64,000 nucleotides of DNA from UBA830 sp038146925 (lineage in GTDB: Bacteria; Pseudomonadota; Alphaproteobacteria; MPNO01; UBA830): NCBI GenBank assembly GCA_038146925.1, contig JAYQSP010000005.1, forward strand, positions 40,504 through 104,503. The letters are read 5' to 3'. The position numbers and the translations under genes are program-made. The notes under the pieces are model-generated. The model did no database searches, was not told the DNA's origin, and was given only the letters and a program-made list of their open reading frames with translations. How positions within the stretch are numbered: the stretch's first letter is position 1; each line of letters opens with the position of its first letter. Of the stretch, positions 9,091 through 17,163 are shown piece by piece.

Positions 9091-9583
9091 TCGCCACGTC
9101 CGCACAATCCCCGCAAAGACCCGAAATTTCGATGGTCGGCTGCGCGACTGCGAAACCCAGCCCGGCCGCCTTTTTTTCAATCAGTGCCGAAATTTCCGGA
9201 TCGTCCAGTTCACCTACCTGGTTGCACTTCTGGCAAATCAGAAACTGACCGGTATGCTCTTCGCCGGCGCGGCCACAGCCGACGAAGGCGTTGAGAGACT
9301 CGATCTTGTGAACGAAACCGTGTTCGACGAGGAACTCCAACGCGCGGTATACCGTCGGCGGAGCGGCGCTTCGTTTGCCGTCGCGCAGCTCCTCCAGGAT
9401 GTCGTAGGCCCCGGTGGGGGCGTGCCGGTTCCAGACGATTTCCAGCACCCGCCGGCGCAGCGGCGTAAATCGCAGCCCTCGGGCCCTGCACCGATCTTCC
9501 GCGGCGACCAGTGCGTCGGAAATACAGGCCCTGTGGTCGTGCTCCGGTGCCGGAAAGGCATTCTGCCGTTTTGATTTTGCCAT
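9083..9583 (-). CDS. zur: Fur-family zinc uptake regulator Zur
   Basis: This 166-residue Fur-family repressor probably senses Zn(II) and represses zinc uptake. The DNA-binding part holds LRFTPLRRRVLEIVW and APPTVYRALEFLVEHGFVHK. The C-terminal half has two cysteine pairs, CQKC and CGDC, that form the structural zinc site, and EEHTGQFLICQKC typical of Zur. It is the first gene of the zur-znuC-znuB transcript and is divergent from znuA across a 74-base gap holding a candidate operator. Fur and PerR are less likely because the neighbours are zinc transport genes. Confidence 0.9.
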   Translation of the reverse strand: MAKSKRQNAFPAPEHDHRACISDALVAAEDRCRARGLRFTPLRRRVLEIVWNRHAPTGAYDILEELRDGKRSAAPPTVYRALEFLVEHGFVHKIESLNAFVGCGRAGEEHTGQFLICQKCNQVGELDDPEISALIEKKAAGLGFAVAQPTIEISGLCGDCADVANG

Positions 9584-9626
9584 CGGGTTTCCTCCCGTAA
9601 TTGACGCAAAACACCGTCTGTGTCAG

Positions 9627-9650
9627 GTATCGTTATATTGTAACATATTG
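9627..9650. promoter_or_regulatory. Candidate Zur operator between zur and znuA
   Basis: An AT-rich imperfect palindrome occupies the short divergent gap. Its core has GTTA and TAAC half-sites separated by five bases at 9632-9644, flanked by further partly symmetric TAT/ATA bases. It sits 14 bases before the znuA ATG. Position and symmetry fit a Zur box controlling both directions. I judged this by eye, not by a scored motif. Confidence 0.45.
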
Positions 9651-9657
9651 AGCTTCG

Positions 9658-10578
9658 ATGCCCACCCGTCTCCCCATTTTGATTAGCGGCCTGATTCTCC
9701 TGCTGTCCGGCGCTTCATCTGCGTTTGCGCAGCCCCGCGTGGTTGCGACCTTCCCGCCGCTGCATTCGCTGACCGCTCTGGTGATGGAGGGAGCCGGATA
9801 TCCGCAGTTGCTGCTGAAGGGGACGGAATCGCCCCATAGCTATTCGCTGCGGCCTTCGCAGACGCGGATGCTTGCGTCCGCCGGGATCGTCATCCGGATC
9901 GGCGACGGCTTCGAAGTTTTCCTAAACAAGCCGCTGCGGGCATTGGCGGGCAGCGCATTGGTGGTCGATCTCGACAAGGCCGAAGGTATTCGGCATTTGC
10001 CGGTGCGGGATCATCACCACGATCGTGATCACGGCCACCATGCACATGGGACGGCGCGCGATCCGCACATCTGGCTGCATACCGGGAATGCGGTAGCAAT
10101 GGTAGGCGCGATAGCAGCTGCTCTGGCTACCAAGGACCCCGAAAACGAGACACTCTACCGTGGCAATGCCGCGCGCATCTCGATCCGTCTGCGGTCGCTC
10201 AATATGGAAATCGACCGTATCGTGCGGCCCACCCGAAATTATTCCTTCGTTACGTTTCACGACGCATGGCAGTATTTCGCAGACGAATTCGGTCTCAAAT
10301 CCGTCGGCGCGCTGACCCTGAACCCGGAACGCAAACCCGGCGCCCGGCGGTTGGCTCAGATCCGTAAGACGATCCGCGATAGCGGCGCGCGGTGCCTGTT
10401 TGCCGAACCGCAGTTTCCCTCCGCACTGGCGCAGGTCGCAGTGCGCGGTACGGTCGCCAGGATCGGCGTCCTGGACCCGGTCGGCGCCGATCTGCCCACG
10501 GGGGCGGATCTCTTTTTCAGCCTGATGCGTCAGACCGCAAAGAATATGACGATGTGCCTCGAAGGTTCCGCGGGTTAG
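9658..10578 (+). CDS. znuA: Zinc ABC transporter substrate-binding protein ZnuA
   Basis: This 306-residue periplasmic zinc-binding protein belongs to the cluster A-I family. A signal peptide of about 24 residues ends near AFAQP. Probable metal ligands are His in FPPLHSL, His in TESPHSYSL, His in TFHDAWQYF and a late Asp. Between them is a His/Asp-rich loop of the form HHHDRDHGHHAH near residues 119-131, the flexible loop typical of ZnuA, followed by DPHIWL. It is transcribed away from zur/znuCB and is presumably under the same Zur operator. Confidence 0.9.
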   Translation: MPTRLPILISGLILLLSGASSAFAQPRVVATFPPLHSLTALVMEGAGYPQLLLKGTESPHSYSLRPSQTRMLASAGIVIRIGDGFEVFLNKPLRALAGSALVVDLDKAEGIRHLPVRDHHHDRDHGHHAHGTARDPHIWLHTGNAVAMVGAIAAALATKDPENETLYRGNAARISIRLRSLNMEIDRIVRPTRNYSFVTFHDAWQYFADEFGLKSVGALTLNPERKPGARRLAQIRKTIRDSGARCLFAEPQFPSALAQVAVRGTVARIGVLDPVGADLPTGADLFFSLMRQTAKNMTMCLEGSAG

Positions 10579-10614
10579 GCTGTCCCGACAACAAACACCT
10601 AAACGGAGGCACTC

Positions 10615-11220
10615 ATGAGCACGGATATGCTCCCGCCCGATATCGACCCCGACTCCCGCTGCCGCTTGCCGCTGCCGAACCCCGACATCCTGGATGATGC
10701 CAGCCGCCGCACTTATGACTCGCTTGCGGACCCTGACGGCGGCTCACTGGCTGGTCTGCAGGGGCCCGGCGGTATCCGGCTGCACAGCCCGGCGCTATCC
10801 AGCGGCCTGCGGTCCGTCAATCTGCATCTGCGCCAACCGGACGTCATAGATGCGCGGACCCGGGAACTGGCGATTCTCGTGACCGCCCGCGAACACGATT
10901 GCCAGTTCGAATGGCATGCGCACGAAGCCGAAGCCGTGCTGCAGGGCGTGGCGCCCGAAATCGTCGATATCGTCAGACACCGGCGCCCGACAGTCGGGTT
11001 GGAAGAAGCGGATGCGGCGCTGATCGATTTCGGGCGGGAGCTGTTTCGGGATCACCGGGTATTCCCGGAAACCTACGCCCGGTTCGCGGCGGAATACGAC
11101 CGCCGCACGCTGGTCGACCTGGTCAACCTGATGGGCATGTATGCGATGACCGCGGCCGTTCTGATTGCTTTCAATGCGCAACTGCCCGACGGCGCCGAGC
11201 CAGGCCTTCCCATCGACTGA
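10615..11220 (+). CDS. Carboxymuconolactone decarboxylase (AhpD-like fold) family protein
   Basis: This 201-residue protein has the CMD/AhpD fold. The core segment TRELAILVTAREHDCQFEWHAHEAEAV is recognisable. It has EWHAH where peroxidatic members carry CxxC, so it is not a thiol peroxidase. This subgroup is close to 4-carboxymuconolactone decarboxylase and to uncharacterised catabolic proteins. A good ribosome site (ACGGAGG) precedes the ATG. It converges on a second CMD-family gene at 11225-11770 with only 4 bases between stops. The substrate is unknown. Confidence 0.75.
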   Translation: MSTDMLPPDIDPDSRCRLPLPNPDILDDASRRTYDSLADPDGGSLAGLQGPGGIRLHSPALSSGLRSVNLHLRQPDVIDARTRELAILVTAREHDCQFEWHAHEAEAVLQGVAPEIVDIVRHRRPTVGLEEADAALIDFGRELFRDHRVFPETYARFAAEYDRRTLVDLVNLMGMYAMTAAVLIAFNAQLPDGAEPGLPID

Positions 11221-11224
11221 GCTT

Positions 11225-11770
11225 CTATACGCCTGCTGTCTCGTCCGGCTCCAAGTCGACCTCCAGCGCCTGGAGCACCCGCGAATGTGATATATAGGCG
11301 CCGACCATCAGGGTCAGCTCGACGACCTGGCGGTTTGAAAAATGGTCCTCCAGCGGTGCGAAGGTTCCGTCCGGCACGACGATGTCCCGCGCCATCGCAT
11401 CCACATAGGCCAGCGCCGTTTGTTCGGCTGCGTCGAACAGATCGGATGCTTTCCAGTCCGCCAGCGCGTCGCATTCCTCCTGCGTCATGCCTTCGTCAGC
11501 GGCCAGTTTCGGTACGTGCTGACGCAAAACATAGGCGGAGGACACCAGGTGCCCCAGGCGAATGATGACGATTTCCCGCAGCCTGCCGCTGAGTTCGGTT
11601 CCCCAGCGGATCTGGTTGATATGATCGAACCAGCTTTCGGCGAGCGGCGGGCTGTGCAGCAATGTCCGGTATACGTTGATCAGCTTGCCGCGACGGCGAC
11701 CGCTGATGCGTTCCACCAGGTCGGTATGTTCGGGCAGATCCTCGGGATTCAAAAAGGGGACGCGGGCCAT
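11225..11770 (-). CDS. Carboxymuconolactone decarboxylase family protein
   Basis: This 181-residue protein is a CMD-fold member. It starts MARVPFLNPEDLPE, the usual N-terminus of this subgroup, so I prefer the ATG at 11770 to longer readings. Conserved parts are NVYRTLLHSPPLAESW, LREIVIIRLGHLVSSAYVLRQH and VELTLMVGAYISHSRVL. Peroxidatic CxxC is absent. It is probably a lyase or decarboxylase in aromatic or dicarboxylate breakdown, but the substrate is unknown. It is divergent from the hydroxyacid dehydrogenase at 11836. Confidence 0.75.
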   Translation of the reverse strand: MARVPFLNPEDLPEHTDLVERISGRRRGKLINVYRTLLHSPPLAESWFDHINQIRWGTELSGRLREIVIIRLGHLVSSAYVLRQHVPKLAADEGMTQEECDALADWKASDLFDAAEQTALAYVDAMARDIVVPDGTFAPLEDHFSNRQVVELTLMVGAYISHSRVLQALEVDLEPDETAGV

Positions 11771-11835
11771 GTGTGCCTGTGCTCCTGAAGGTATATGATG
11801 GATCATCAGCTTAACGCGTTCGGGAGATACGTCAC

Positions 11836-12909
11836 ATGGCAACTATCGTCGTACAGGACGACAAAATTCTGCGGTTCCTGCAGGTTATTCTGGATCCGGA
11901 TGTGGCGCCGTCGCGCGTCAATGCGTTTCGCGATTATCTGGCGTTCGATATTCCCGATCCCGATGCCTGGTTCGAAGAGCAGCGCCAGCGCGCGACGGCG
12001 ATCTATCCGTCGCGCATTCTGATGGTGGAAGATGAAGACGCCATGCGGGCGGCGTTGCCGGAAGCGGATGCCGTCGTCAGCGAAAGCTTTCGTATCGGCG
12101 CCGGCGATCTCGCTCTTGGAACGAATTTGAAGCTGGTGCAGAAATTCGGCATCGACGCCCGGAATGTCGATCAGGATGCATGCCGCGATGCCAACGTCCC
12201 GGTCCGCACGCTGCGCCGGCGGGTCAACGGCACGGTGGCGGAGCATGCGATCCTGCTGATGCTCGCGGTGGGACGAAAACTGATCGAAACCCATGGCGCC
12301 CTCGATTTCGCCTCGTTGCAGGCGCTGGGCTACAAGCCGGCCAAATTCGATCCCGATCATGTCGCCGGCGCCAACTGGGCGCGGATCCACGGATTGCGCA
12401 GCCTGCAGGGCGCGACGCTGGGTGCGCTGGGGCTGGGTGAAGTCGGCCGTGAAGTGGCGACCCGTGCGCGGGCGATGGGAATGGAGATACTCTATTATCA
12501 GCGGACCCGCCTGCCGAAAGATATCGAGGCTGAATGTTCCGCGACCTATGTATCGTACGAAGAGCTTCTCCAACGGTCGGATTTCATCAGCGTTCATTTG
12601 CCGTTGAACGACTCGACCCGCGGCATGCTGAATTCCGATGCATTTGCCCTGATGAAGACCGGCGCGATCGTTGCCAACATTTCGCGCGCGCATATTATTG
12701 ACCAGGACGCCCTGATTGCGGCGCTGGACGGCGGCCGCCTCGGCGGGGCGGGTCTGGATGTACATTACGAGGAACCGGGTGCATCGAACGAGCCATTGAA
12801 AAACTACCCAAACGTGGTGCTCAGTCCCCATATTGCCGTCGCCCAGCGGGCGCACAATCTCGCGGATACGGCTGAACTGGTTGGAAATCTGGCGAACGCG
12901 CTTAGCTAA
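11836..12909 (+). CDS. D-isomer-specific 2-hydroxyacid dehydrogenase family protein
   Basis: This 357-residue NAD(P)-dependent dehydrogenase is of the phosphoglycerate-dehydrogenase superfamily. The catalytic-domain segment is VQKFGIDARNVD. The Rossmann motif LGALGLGEVGREVATRARAMGM lies near residue 200, and the sequence SVHLPLNDSTRGMLN follows. The end has GLDVHYEEPGASNEPL and VVLSPHIAVA, whose His is the catalytic acid-base. Compared with the family, the first 60 residues are atypical. The substrate is unknown. Confidence 0.8.
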   Translation: MATIVVQDDKILRFLQVILDPDVAPSRVNAFRDYLAFDIPDPDAWFEEQRQRATAIYPSRILMVEDEDAMRAALPEADAVVSESFRIGAGDLALGTNLKLVQKFGIDARNVDQDACRDANVPVRTLRRRVNGTVAEHAILLMLAVGRKLIETHGALDFASLQALGYKPAKFDPDHVAGANWARIHGLRSLQGATLGALGLGEVGREVATRARAMGMEILYYQRTRLPKDIEAECSATYVSYEELLQRSDFISVHLPLNDSTRGMLNSDAFALMKTGAIVANISRAHIIDQDALIAALDGGRLGGAGLDVHYEEPGASNEPLKNYPNVVLSPHIAVAQRAHNLADTAELVGNLANALS

Positions 12910-13279
12910 ATATCCAGTTTTCGGCGATTAGTTCGGACGCGGTCGTGTTTTGCAGGGTGGCGACGCGGATCTAGTCGATGGTAACAGACGTATCGATCTC
13001 TGCGGTGGTGTTTGACCCTCTTTGCTGGGGTCGTAACCGACCGTCGCCAAGAGCATCCGCACCGCCTTATCCTAATGACCCAGATTTTTTTTATGGGTAG
13101 ATAATTCCATCATCCTGCAGGCTGTATTATGATTTACTCATAGCTTCATCGCTTGACCCGCGCGACGCGGTCGATGCGCGAGTTTAACGACTATGTCGTT
13201 CGAGAAGATTAAATTCTCTTGTCGCTCCCGCGGCATTTTGTAACTTTCTAAGGTGCCCACGCCGCACACAGGAAAAAAT
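12910..13279. other. 370-base gap, no confident gene
   Basis: No frame with a start, ribosome site and recognisable protein is present. On the minus strand around 12990-13062 a short stretch reads DKAVRMLLATVGYDPSKEG, which looks like protein but is cut by stops and shifts on both sides. The 3-prime part is AT-rich and precedes the LLM-class gene, so it may hold that gene's promoter. Confidence 0.5.
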
Positions 13280-14317
13280 ATGAAATTCGGTGTCTTCGAT
13301 CATGTCGACAAGTCGGGCCGCGCGCTCGCGGCACAGTTTGCACAGCGGGTGGACTACGTCGCCGCGGCCGACCGGCTGGGCTTTTACTGCTATCACGTCG
13401 CCGAACACCATGCGACACCGCTTAACATGGTACCGGTGCCGGGCGTATTCCTTGGCGCCGTGGCGCAGGCGACCGAGAATATCCGGCTGGGGCCGCTGAC
13501 TTATCTGCTGCCCCTCTATTCTCCACTGCGCCTGATTGAGGAAGTCGGCATATTTGATCATCTGTCGAACGGGAGAATGGAACTCGGCGTCGGGCGTGGT
13601 GTGTCGCCTTTCGAACTGAACTATCACAACTATGACTCCGAAACAGCGCGCGAAGTCTATGGCGAGGCGCTGGAGGTTTTGCTCGCTGGAATGACGTCGG
13701 GCTCGCTGTCCTATGAAGGCAAGCATTTTAACTACCGTGACGTTCCGATGGAGCTGCGCCCCCTTCAGGATCCGCATCCACCGATCTGGTATCCATCCTC
13801 CAACCCTGGCGGCAGCGCCTACGCCGGCGAGAACGGTTTCCACTACTGCACGCTCGGCGGGGTCGATGCCGCCAAGGAGAGCATCCAGGCTTACCGCGAG
13901 GCCTACGCGAAGCGCGGAAAACCGCTCGGCCCGGATCGTCCGTTTCCCGGCGGCACCGCGGTGGGCATAAGCCGACAGGTCACGGTGGCCGATACCGACG
14001 AAGAAGCGTTGCGAATCGCTGGGCCGGCATACAAAGTCTGGCATGACAGCCTGACCAAGCTGTGGCGCGAAAACCACGTAGAAGGTCCGTCGTTCGCGCG
14101 CAACACGGTCGATACGGTTGAAAAGGCGATGGCGGGCGGCGCTCACATCGCTGGATCACCTGACACGGTCGCCGAACTGCTGGCGGAACAGATCGACGCC
14201 CTGGGCGTGAACTACATGGTCATCGCGTTCAATATCGGCAGCATGGCGCATGAGGATGCCATGCGCTCGATCGAGATGTTTGGCCGGGAAGTGATGCCGA
14301 AACTGGAATCTCTCTGA
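13280..14317 (+). CDS. LLM-class (luciferase-like) flavin-dependent oxidoreductase
   Basis: This 345-residue protein belongs to the bacterial luciferase-like monooxygenase family, which uses reduced FMN or F420. Typical segments are KFGVFDHVD at the N-terminus, FYCYHVAEHHATPL, IRLGPLTYLLPLYSPLRLIEE, DHLSNGRMELGVGRGVSPFE and PPIWYPSSNP. The ATG at 13280 follows an AGGAAA ribosome site; an upstream start codon at 13253 would add nine unrelated residues. The next gene, a 2-oxoglutarate-oxygenase-like protein, begins 11 bases downstream, so the two are probably one operon. The substrate is unknown. Confidence 0.85.
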   Translation: MKFGVFDHVDKSGRALAAQFAQRVDYVAAADRLGFYCYHVAEHHATPLNMVPVPGVFLGAVAQATENIRLGPLTYLLPLYSPLRLIEEVGIFDHLSNGRMELGVGRGVSPFELNYHNYDSETAREVYGEALEVLLAGMTSGSLSYEGKHFNYRDVPMELRPLQDPHPPIWYPSSNPGGSAYAGENGFHYCTLGGVDAAKESIQAYREAYAKRGKPLGPDRPFPGGTAVGISRQVTVADTDEEALRIAGPAYKVWHDSLTKLWRENHVEGPSFARNTVDTVEKAMAGGAHIAGSPDTVAELLAEQIDALGVNYMVIAFNIGSMAHEDAMRSIEMFGREVMPKLESL

Positions 14318-14327
14318 CGGGGGGACC

Positions 14328-15146
14328 ATGCAGACTGACACGGTTCAGGGAACCGCCCGTTGGAGAACCCATGAAGAACTGCCGCTGACGCGGGAAAATT
14401 TCGACGCGCTATGCCGTTTCGAAATTCCCTGCATCCGAATTCGTGCTTTTGCCACCGGGGCGGAATGCGACGATCTGGTTGCCGCGATGGATGCGGTCGG
14501 TCTGCACAAGACCTACAACGTTCCGGGTCTGGAACAACCGCCCAGATATGTCGGGCTGACCCAGTTCGAAAAACGCAAGGCGACGAAGGACGATTATTTC
14601 GCCGAGGTTGAGCAGGCCTGGTCGGAACACGACGCAGTGCTGTCGCATATGTCGTGGAATCCGTTCGAACGTATGTGGGGTCTGATGGGCGACCTGTATC
14701 CGGAAAATACGCTGACCCTGGCGGAAGAGCCGGGTTATGGGCGCTATTACGCCGGCATTATCCGTGAGACCAGCGGCGGCGGCACACTGCATGCGGATGT
14801 CACCATGTACAGCGCGCGCGATTACGTCATCGGCAAGGTTGCCAGCCAGATCACCTGGAACTTCTTTGCGAGCTACGTCGAAGGCGACGGCGGCAAGACG
14901 ACCCTGCACAACCGGCCTTATCGCGTACAGGCGGCGCCCGGCGGCAAGGTCGAAATCGAGGGCTTCGACCGGTCATACGTCGACGGCGCGGAGACGCACG
15001 TCTACACCCCGGCCAAGGGGGACGTCATCCTGTTCAATTCCCACAATCCGCACGAATGGACCGCCGTCGATGCCGGCCAGCGCCGTATGGGCGTCAGCAC
15101 CTATATCGGGCGCATGGCGAACGGCAATTTCATCTACTGGTCCTAA
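14328..15146 (+). CDS. 2-oxoglutarate/Fe(II) oxygenase-like protein
   Basis: This 272-residue protein looks like a cupin-fold 2OG-Fe(II) dioxygenase of the prolyl-hydroxylase-like kind. A probable iron triad is His155 and Asp157 in LHADVT together with His239 or His242 in SHNPHEW. A following Arg-rich stretch (QRRMGVSTY) would bind 2-oxoglutarate. The strand pattern GDVILFNSHNPHEWTAV is characteristic. It is 11 bases after the LLM-class gene and probably acts in the same oxidation pathway. Assignment is by motif only. Confidence 0.65.
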   Translation: MQTDTVQGTARWRTHEELPLTRENFDALCRFEIPCIRIRAFATGAECDDLVAAMDAVGLHKTYNVPGLEQPPRYVGLTQFEKRKATKDDYFAEVEQAWSEHDAVLSHMSWNPFERMWGLMGDLYPENTLTLAEEPGYGRYYAGIIRETSGGGTLHADVTMYSARDYVIGKVASQITWNFFASYVEGDGGKTTLHNRPYRVQAAPGGKVEIEGFDRSYVDGAETHVYTPAKGDVILFNSHNPHEWTAVDAGQRRMGVSTYIGRMANGNFIYWS

Positions 15147-15170
15147 GAAGCGGGCGATCGTTCATGTTTC

Positions 15171-15214
15171 GTCCCCCCCTCTCCTTGGTCCCCTTTCCGG
15201 AGAGGTGAGGGGAC
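15171..15214. terminator. Hairpin between convergent genes
   Basis: A 7-bp arm (15178-15184 with 15199-15205) is extended by an outer 6-bp arm (15171-15176 with 15209-15214) across a small bulge. It lies between the convergent stops at 15146 and 15220, where a shared terminator is expected. There is no T tract, so intrinsic termination is uncertain. Confidence 0.4.
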
Positions 15215-15219
15215 TTGCG

Positions 15220-15801
15220 TCAATCACTCAACAGCGGCCTGATCGCCTCGCGAAATTCCCGCCGCCGGTCGGCGTGATGCAGCCAGCCGTAATCGTAGTT
15301 CAGCGGTGGCGCGTCGACAGGCTCCACTTTCAGTGCGGCAAAGACGGGTCCCGGCGCGGCCAGCAGGTCCGGCAGATCCGCGGCGAACTGGTTTAGACCT
15401 TCGTAAGCGTGCGCCTCTGCGTAGCCGGCCGCCAACGCCATGCCGGCAAAATCGGCAGTGCCCTGCGCCGGGGTCGGGTGGCCGCCGTTTGCCTCGTACG
15501 TTCCGTTTTCCACCAAGAAATGCACCAGGTTTTTCGGCGCCGCGTTGGCGATGGTGGTCAGGGTCGACAGGTTCATCAGCAGACTGCCGTCGCCGTCAAG
15601 CACGATGATTTTCTGTTCCGGCAAACCGATGGCGAAACCCAGCGCATGCGATGACGCCTGGCCCATTGCGCCGACGCTGACAAAATTGAGCGGGTCGGGA
15701 TCGACACGGTGCCATTCGAAGGCCGATGTATAGGTGGCGACGACGATGGCGCCGCCGCGGGCGTCGCGGATTTTCTCGAAACAGGCCAAGCGCTGCATCA
15801 T
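15220..15801 (-). CDS. ThDP-dependent decarboxylase, beta subunit
   Basis: This 193-residue protein matches the C-terminal, thiamine-diphosphate-binding half of sulfopyruvate/phosphonopyruvate-type decarboxylases. The ThDP motif is GDGSLLMNL (G-D-G then N), preceded by VGAMGQASSHALGFAIGLP. The downstream segment VENGTYEANGGHPTP is also typical. The ATG at 15801 overlaps the stop of the alpha gene (ATGA), so the two are translationally coupled. Since the alpha gene carries an internal TGA, this subunit may be poorly made or inactive alone. Confidence 0.8.
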   Translation of the reverse strand: MMQRLACFEKIRDARGGAIVVATYTSAFEWHRVDPDPLNFVSVGAMGQASSHALGFAIGLPEQKIIVLDGDGSLLMNLSTLTTIANAAPKNLVHFLVENGTYEANGGHPTPAQGTADFAGMALAAGYAEAHAYEGLNQFAADLPDLLAAPGPVFAALKVEPVDAPPLNYDYGWLHHADRRREFREAIRPLLSD

Positions 15802-16313
15802 AGCTCGACCCGTCGGCCGATCAGCGCCACCATCGGGCGCGATGTCTCGTAGGCCCGGTCGATGGCGGCAGGCAGTCGCGCCACGTCGTTCGGCTCTTCG
15901 ATCAGGATGTGGTTGATCTCCATCGCGTCCAGCACCGGTTCGACGATACGCACCCCGAAACTGGCCGACTCCGACGGCGCCTTGTCGGGCTCCTTGCCCA
16001 GCAGGCCGACGAGCATGCAGACCGGCTGTTTGTATTCGCAGGCCACGGCGCGAATATTATTCAGGGAATCCATCAGTCCCGTCTGCTGCATCAGTCACAC
16101 GGCCCGTTTGTCGCAATACGACAGCGCGGCGCAGATCGACACGCCTTCGTCTTCCTTGGAAATCCGGATCAGCGTCATACCCGGGTCTTCGGACAGAGGC
16201 CACAGCAGACCGGCGCTGGTCGTGATGTCCGGAAGGGCGGCGATGTGGCGGACACCGGCCCGTTTCAGGACCGATATCAGGTCCCCGCCGCTCGGTCCCG
16301 CCGCATCGGCCAT
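15798..16313 (-). pseudogene. ThDP-dependent decarboxylase, alpha subunit, with internal TGA
   Basis: The frame runs 171 codons from ATG at 16313 to a stop overlapping the beta gene, broken by one TGA at 16097-16095. Protein on both sides is conserved alpha-subunit sequence: KEDEGVSICAALSYCDKRAV before and LMQQTGLMDSLNNIRAV after. In relatives I know, the interrupted residue is a plain hydrophobic one, not cysteine. So despite selenocysteine machinery in this genome I read it as a nonsense mutation or sequence error. A weak hairpin follows (GGGA with TCCC about 15 bases on). The alpha subunit binds the pyrimidine of ThDP through its early Glu. Confidence 0.65.
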
Positions 16314-16317
16314 CCGA

Positions 16318-17118
16318 TTATGCGGCGACCGACAATTCGGTCAGGAATGTGGACAGCGCGGTGTTGACCGCTTCGGGATTTTCAATGTTGGCGATGTGTC
16401 CCGCGCCGTCGACCACCACATGGCGGCAATTGGGGATCGCCGCGGCGGCTTCGGCCAGGATTTCCGGCGGCGCCCCCTTGTCCTGGGCGCCGCCGATAAT
16501 CAGCGTCGGCACCTGAATCTTGCCTAAGCCGGATCCGAATGCCAGCCGTTTCAGCGCTTCGCAACAGCCTTCGTGTCCGACCGGGTTGGTCGAGCGCAGC
16601 ATGTTGCGTACCTTGTCCAGCGACGGCGGGTTGGCCGCCACGGTTTCCGGCGTGAACCAGCGGGTGATGGTCGGTTCCACCACGCCTTCCATGCCTTTTT
16701 CGCGTGCGGTGTCGATACGGTACTGGAAATAGGCGGCGTAGTCCGGCGGCGCGTCGGGGCGGGAATCGCAGGCCGTCAGCGACAGCAGGCGGTCGCTGTG
16801 GTTTTGCGCCATCCCGTATCCCAGCATGCCGCCGATAGAGAGGCCGACCCAGTGGGTCTTGTCGATCCCGAAATGATCCAGCAGGGCGCAGGCATCCTTC
16901 ATCAGGTCGTCGAACGAATACGGGCCGGGCGGCGCGTCGGATCCGCCGTGACCGCGATGGTCATAGCGCAGGATGCGGTAATCGTCCTTCAACAGCGCGA
17001 CTTGGTCGTCCCACAGGGACAGGTTGTTGCCCAGTGCATGGCTGAAGGCGACCCAAGGGGCGCCTTCCTTGCCTTCCACTTCGCAGTTTAATTCGAAATC
17101 GCCGACGCTGACTTTCAT
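16318..17118 (-). CDS. Alpha/beta hydrolase, 3-oxoadipate enol-lactonase-like
   Basis: This 266-residue alpha/beta-hydrolase has the nucleophile elbow GLSIGG (Ser), an early oxyanion segment FSHALGNNLSLWD, the YDHRGHGGSD loop and a late GAGHIANIE catalytic His. Overall layout resembles PcaD-type 3-oxoadipate enol-lactonases of the beta-ketoadipate pathway. Its stop lies 4 bases before the decarboxylase alpha start, so the three minus-strand genes form an operon. The true substrate is not known. Confidence 0.8.
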   Translation of the reverse strand: MKVSVGDFELNCEVEGKEGAPWVAFSHALGNNLSLWDDQVALLKDDYRILRYDHRGHGGSDAPPGPYSFDDLMKDACALLDHFGIDKTHWVGLSIGGMLGYGMAQNHSDRLLSLTACDSRPDAPPDYAAYFQYRIDTAREKGMEGVVEPTITRWFTPETVAANPPSLDKVRNMLRSTNPVGHEGCCEALKRLAFGSGLGKIQVPTLIIGGAQDKGAPPEILAEAAAAIPNCRHVVVDGAGHIANIENPEAVNTALSTFLTELSVAA

Positions 17119-17163
17119 TGATGCCTCTCCGTTTGTTCTTCGGACCTATTATACCAGAACGGC

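Noticed and set aside
10615..11770. The two CMD-fold genes as thiol peroxidases or selenoproteins
   Set aside because: Neither has CxxC or an internal TGA at the motif, so they are not AhpD-type enzymes.
12990..13080. Minus-strand stretch reading DKAVRMLLATVGYDPSKEG as a GTP cyclohydrolase I remnant
   Set aside because: Only about 20 residues look protein-like, and the similarity is too weak to name.
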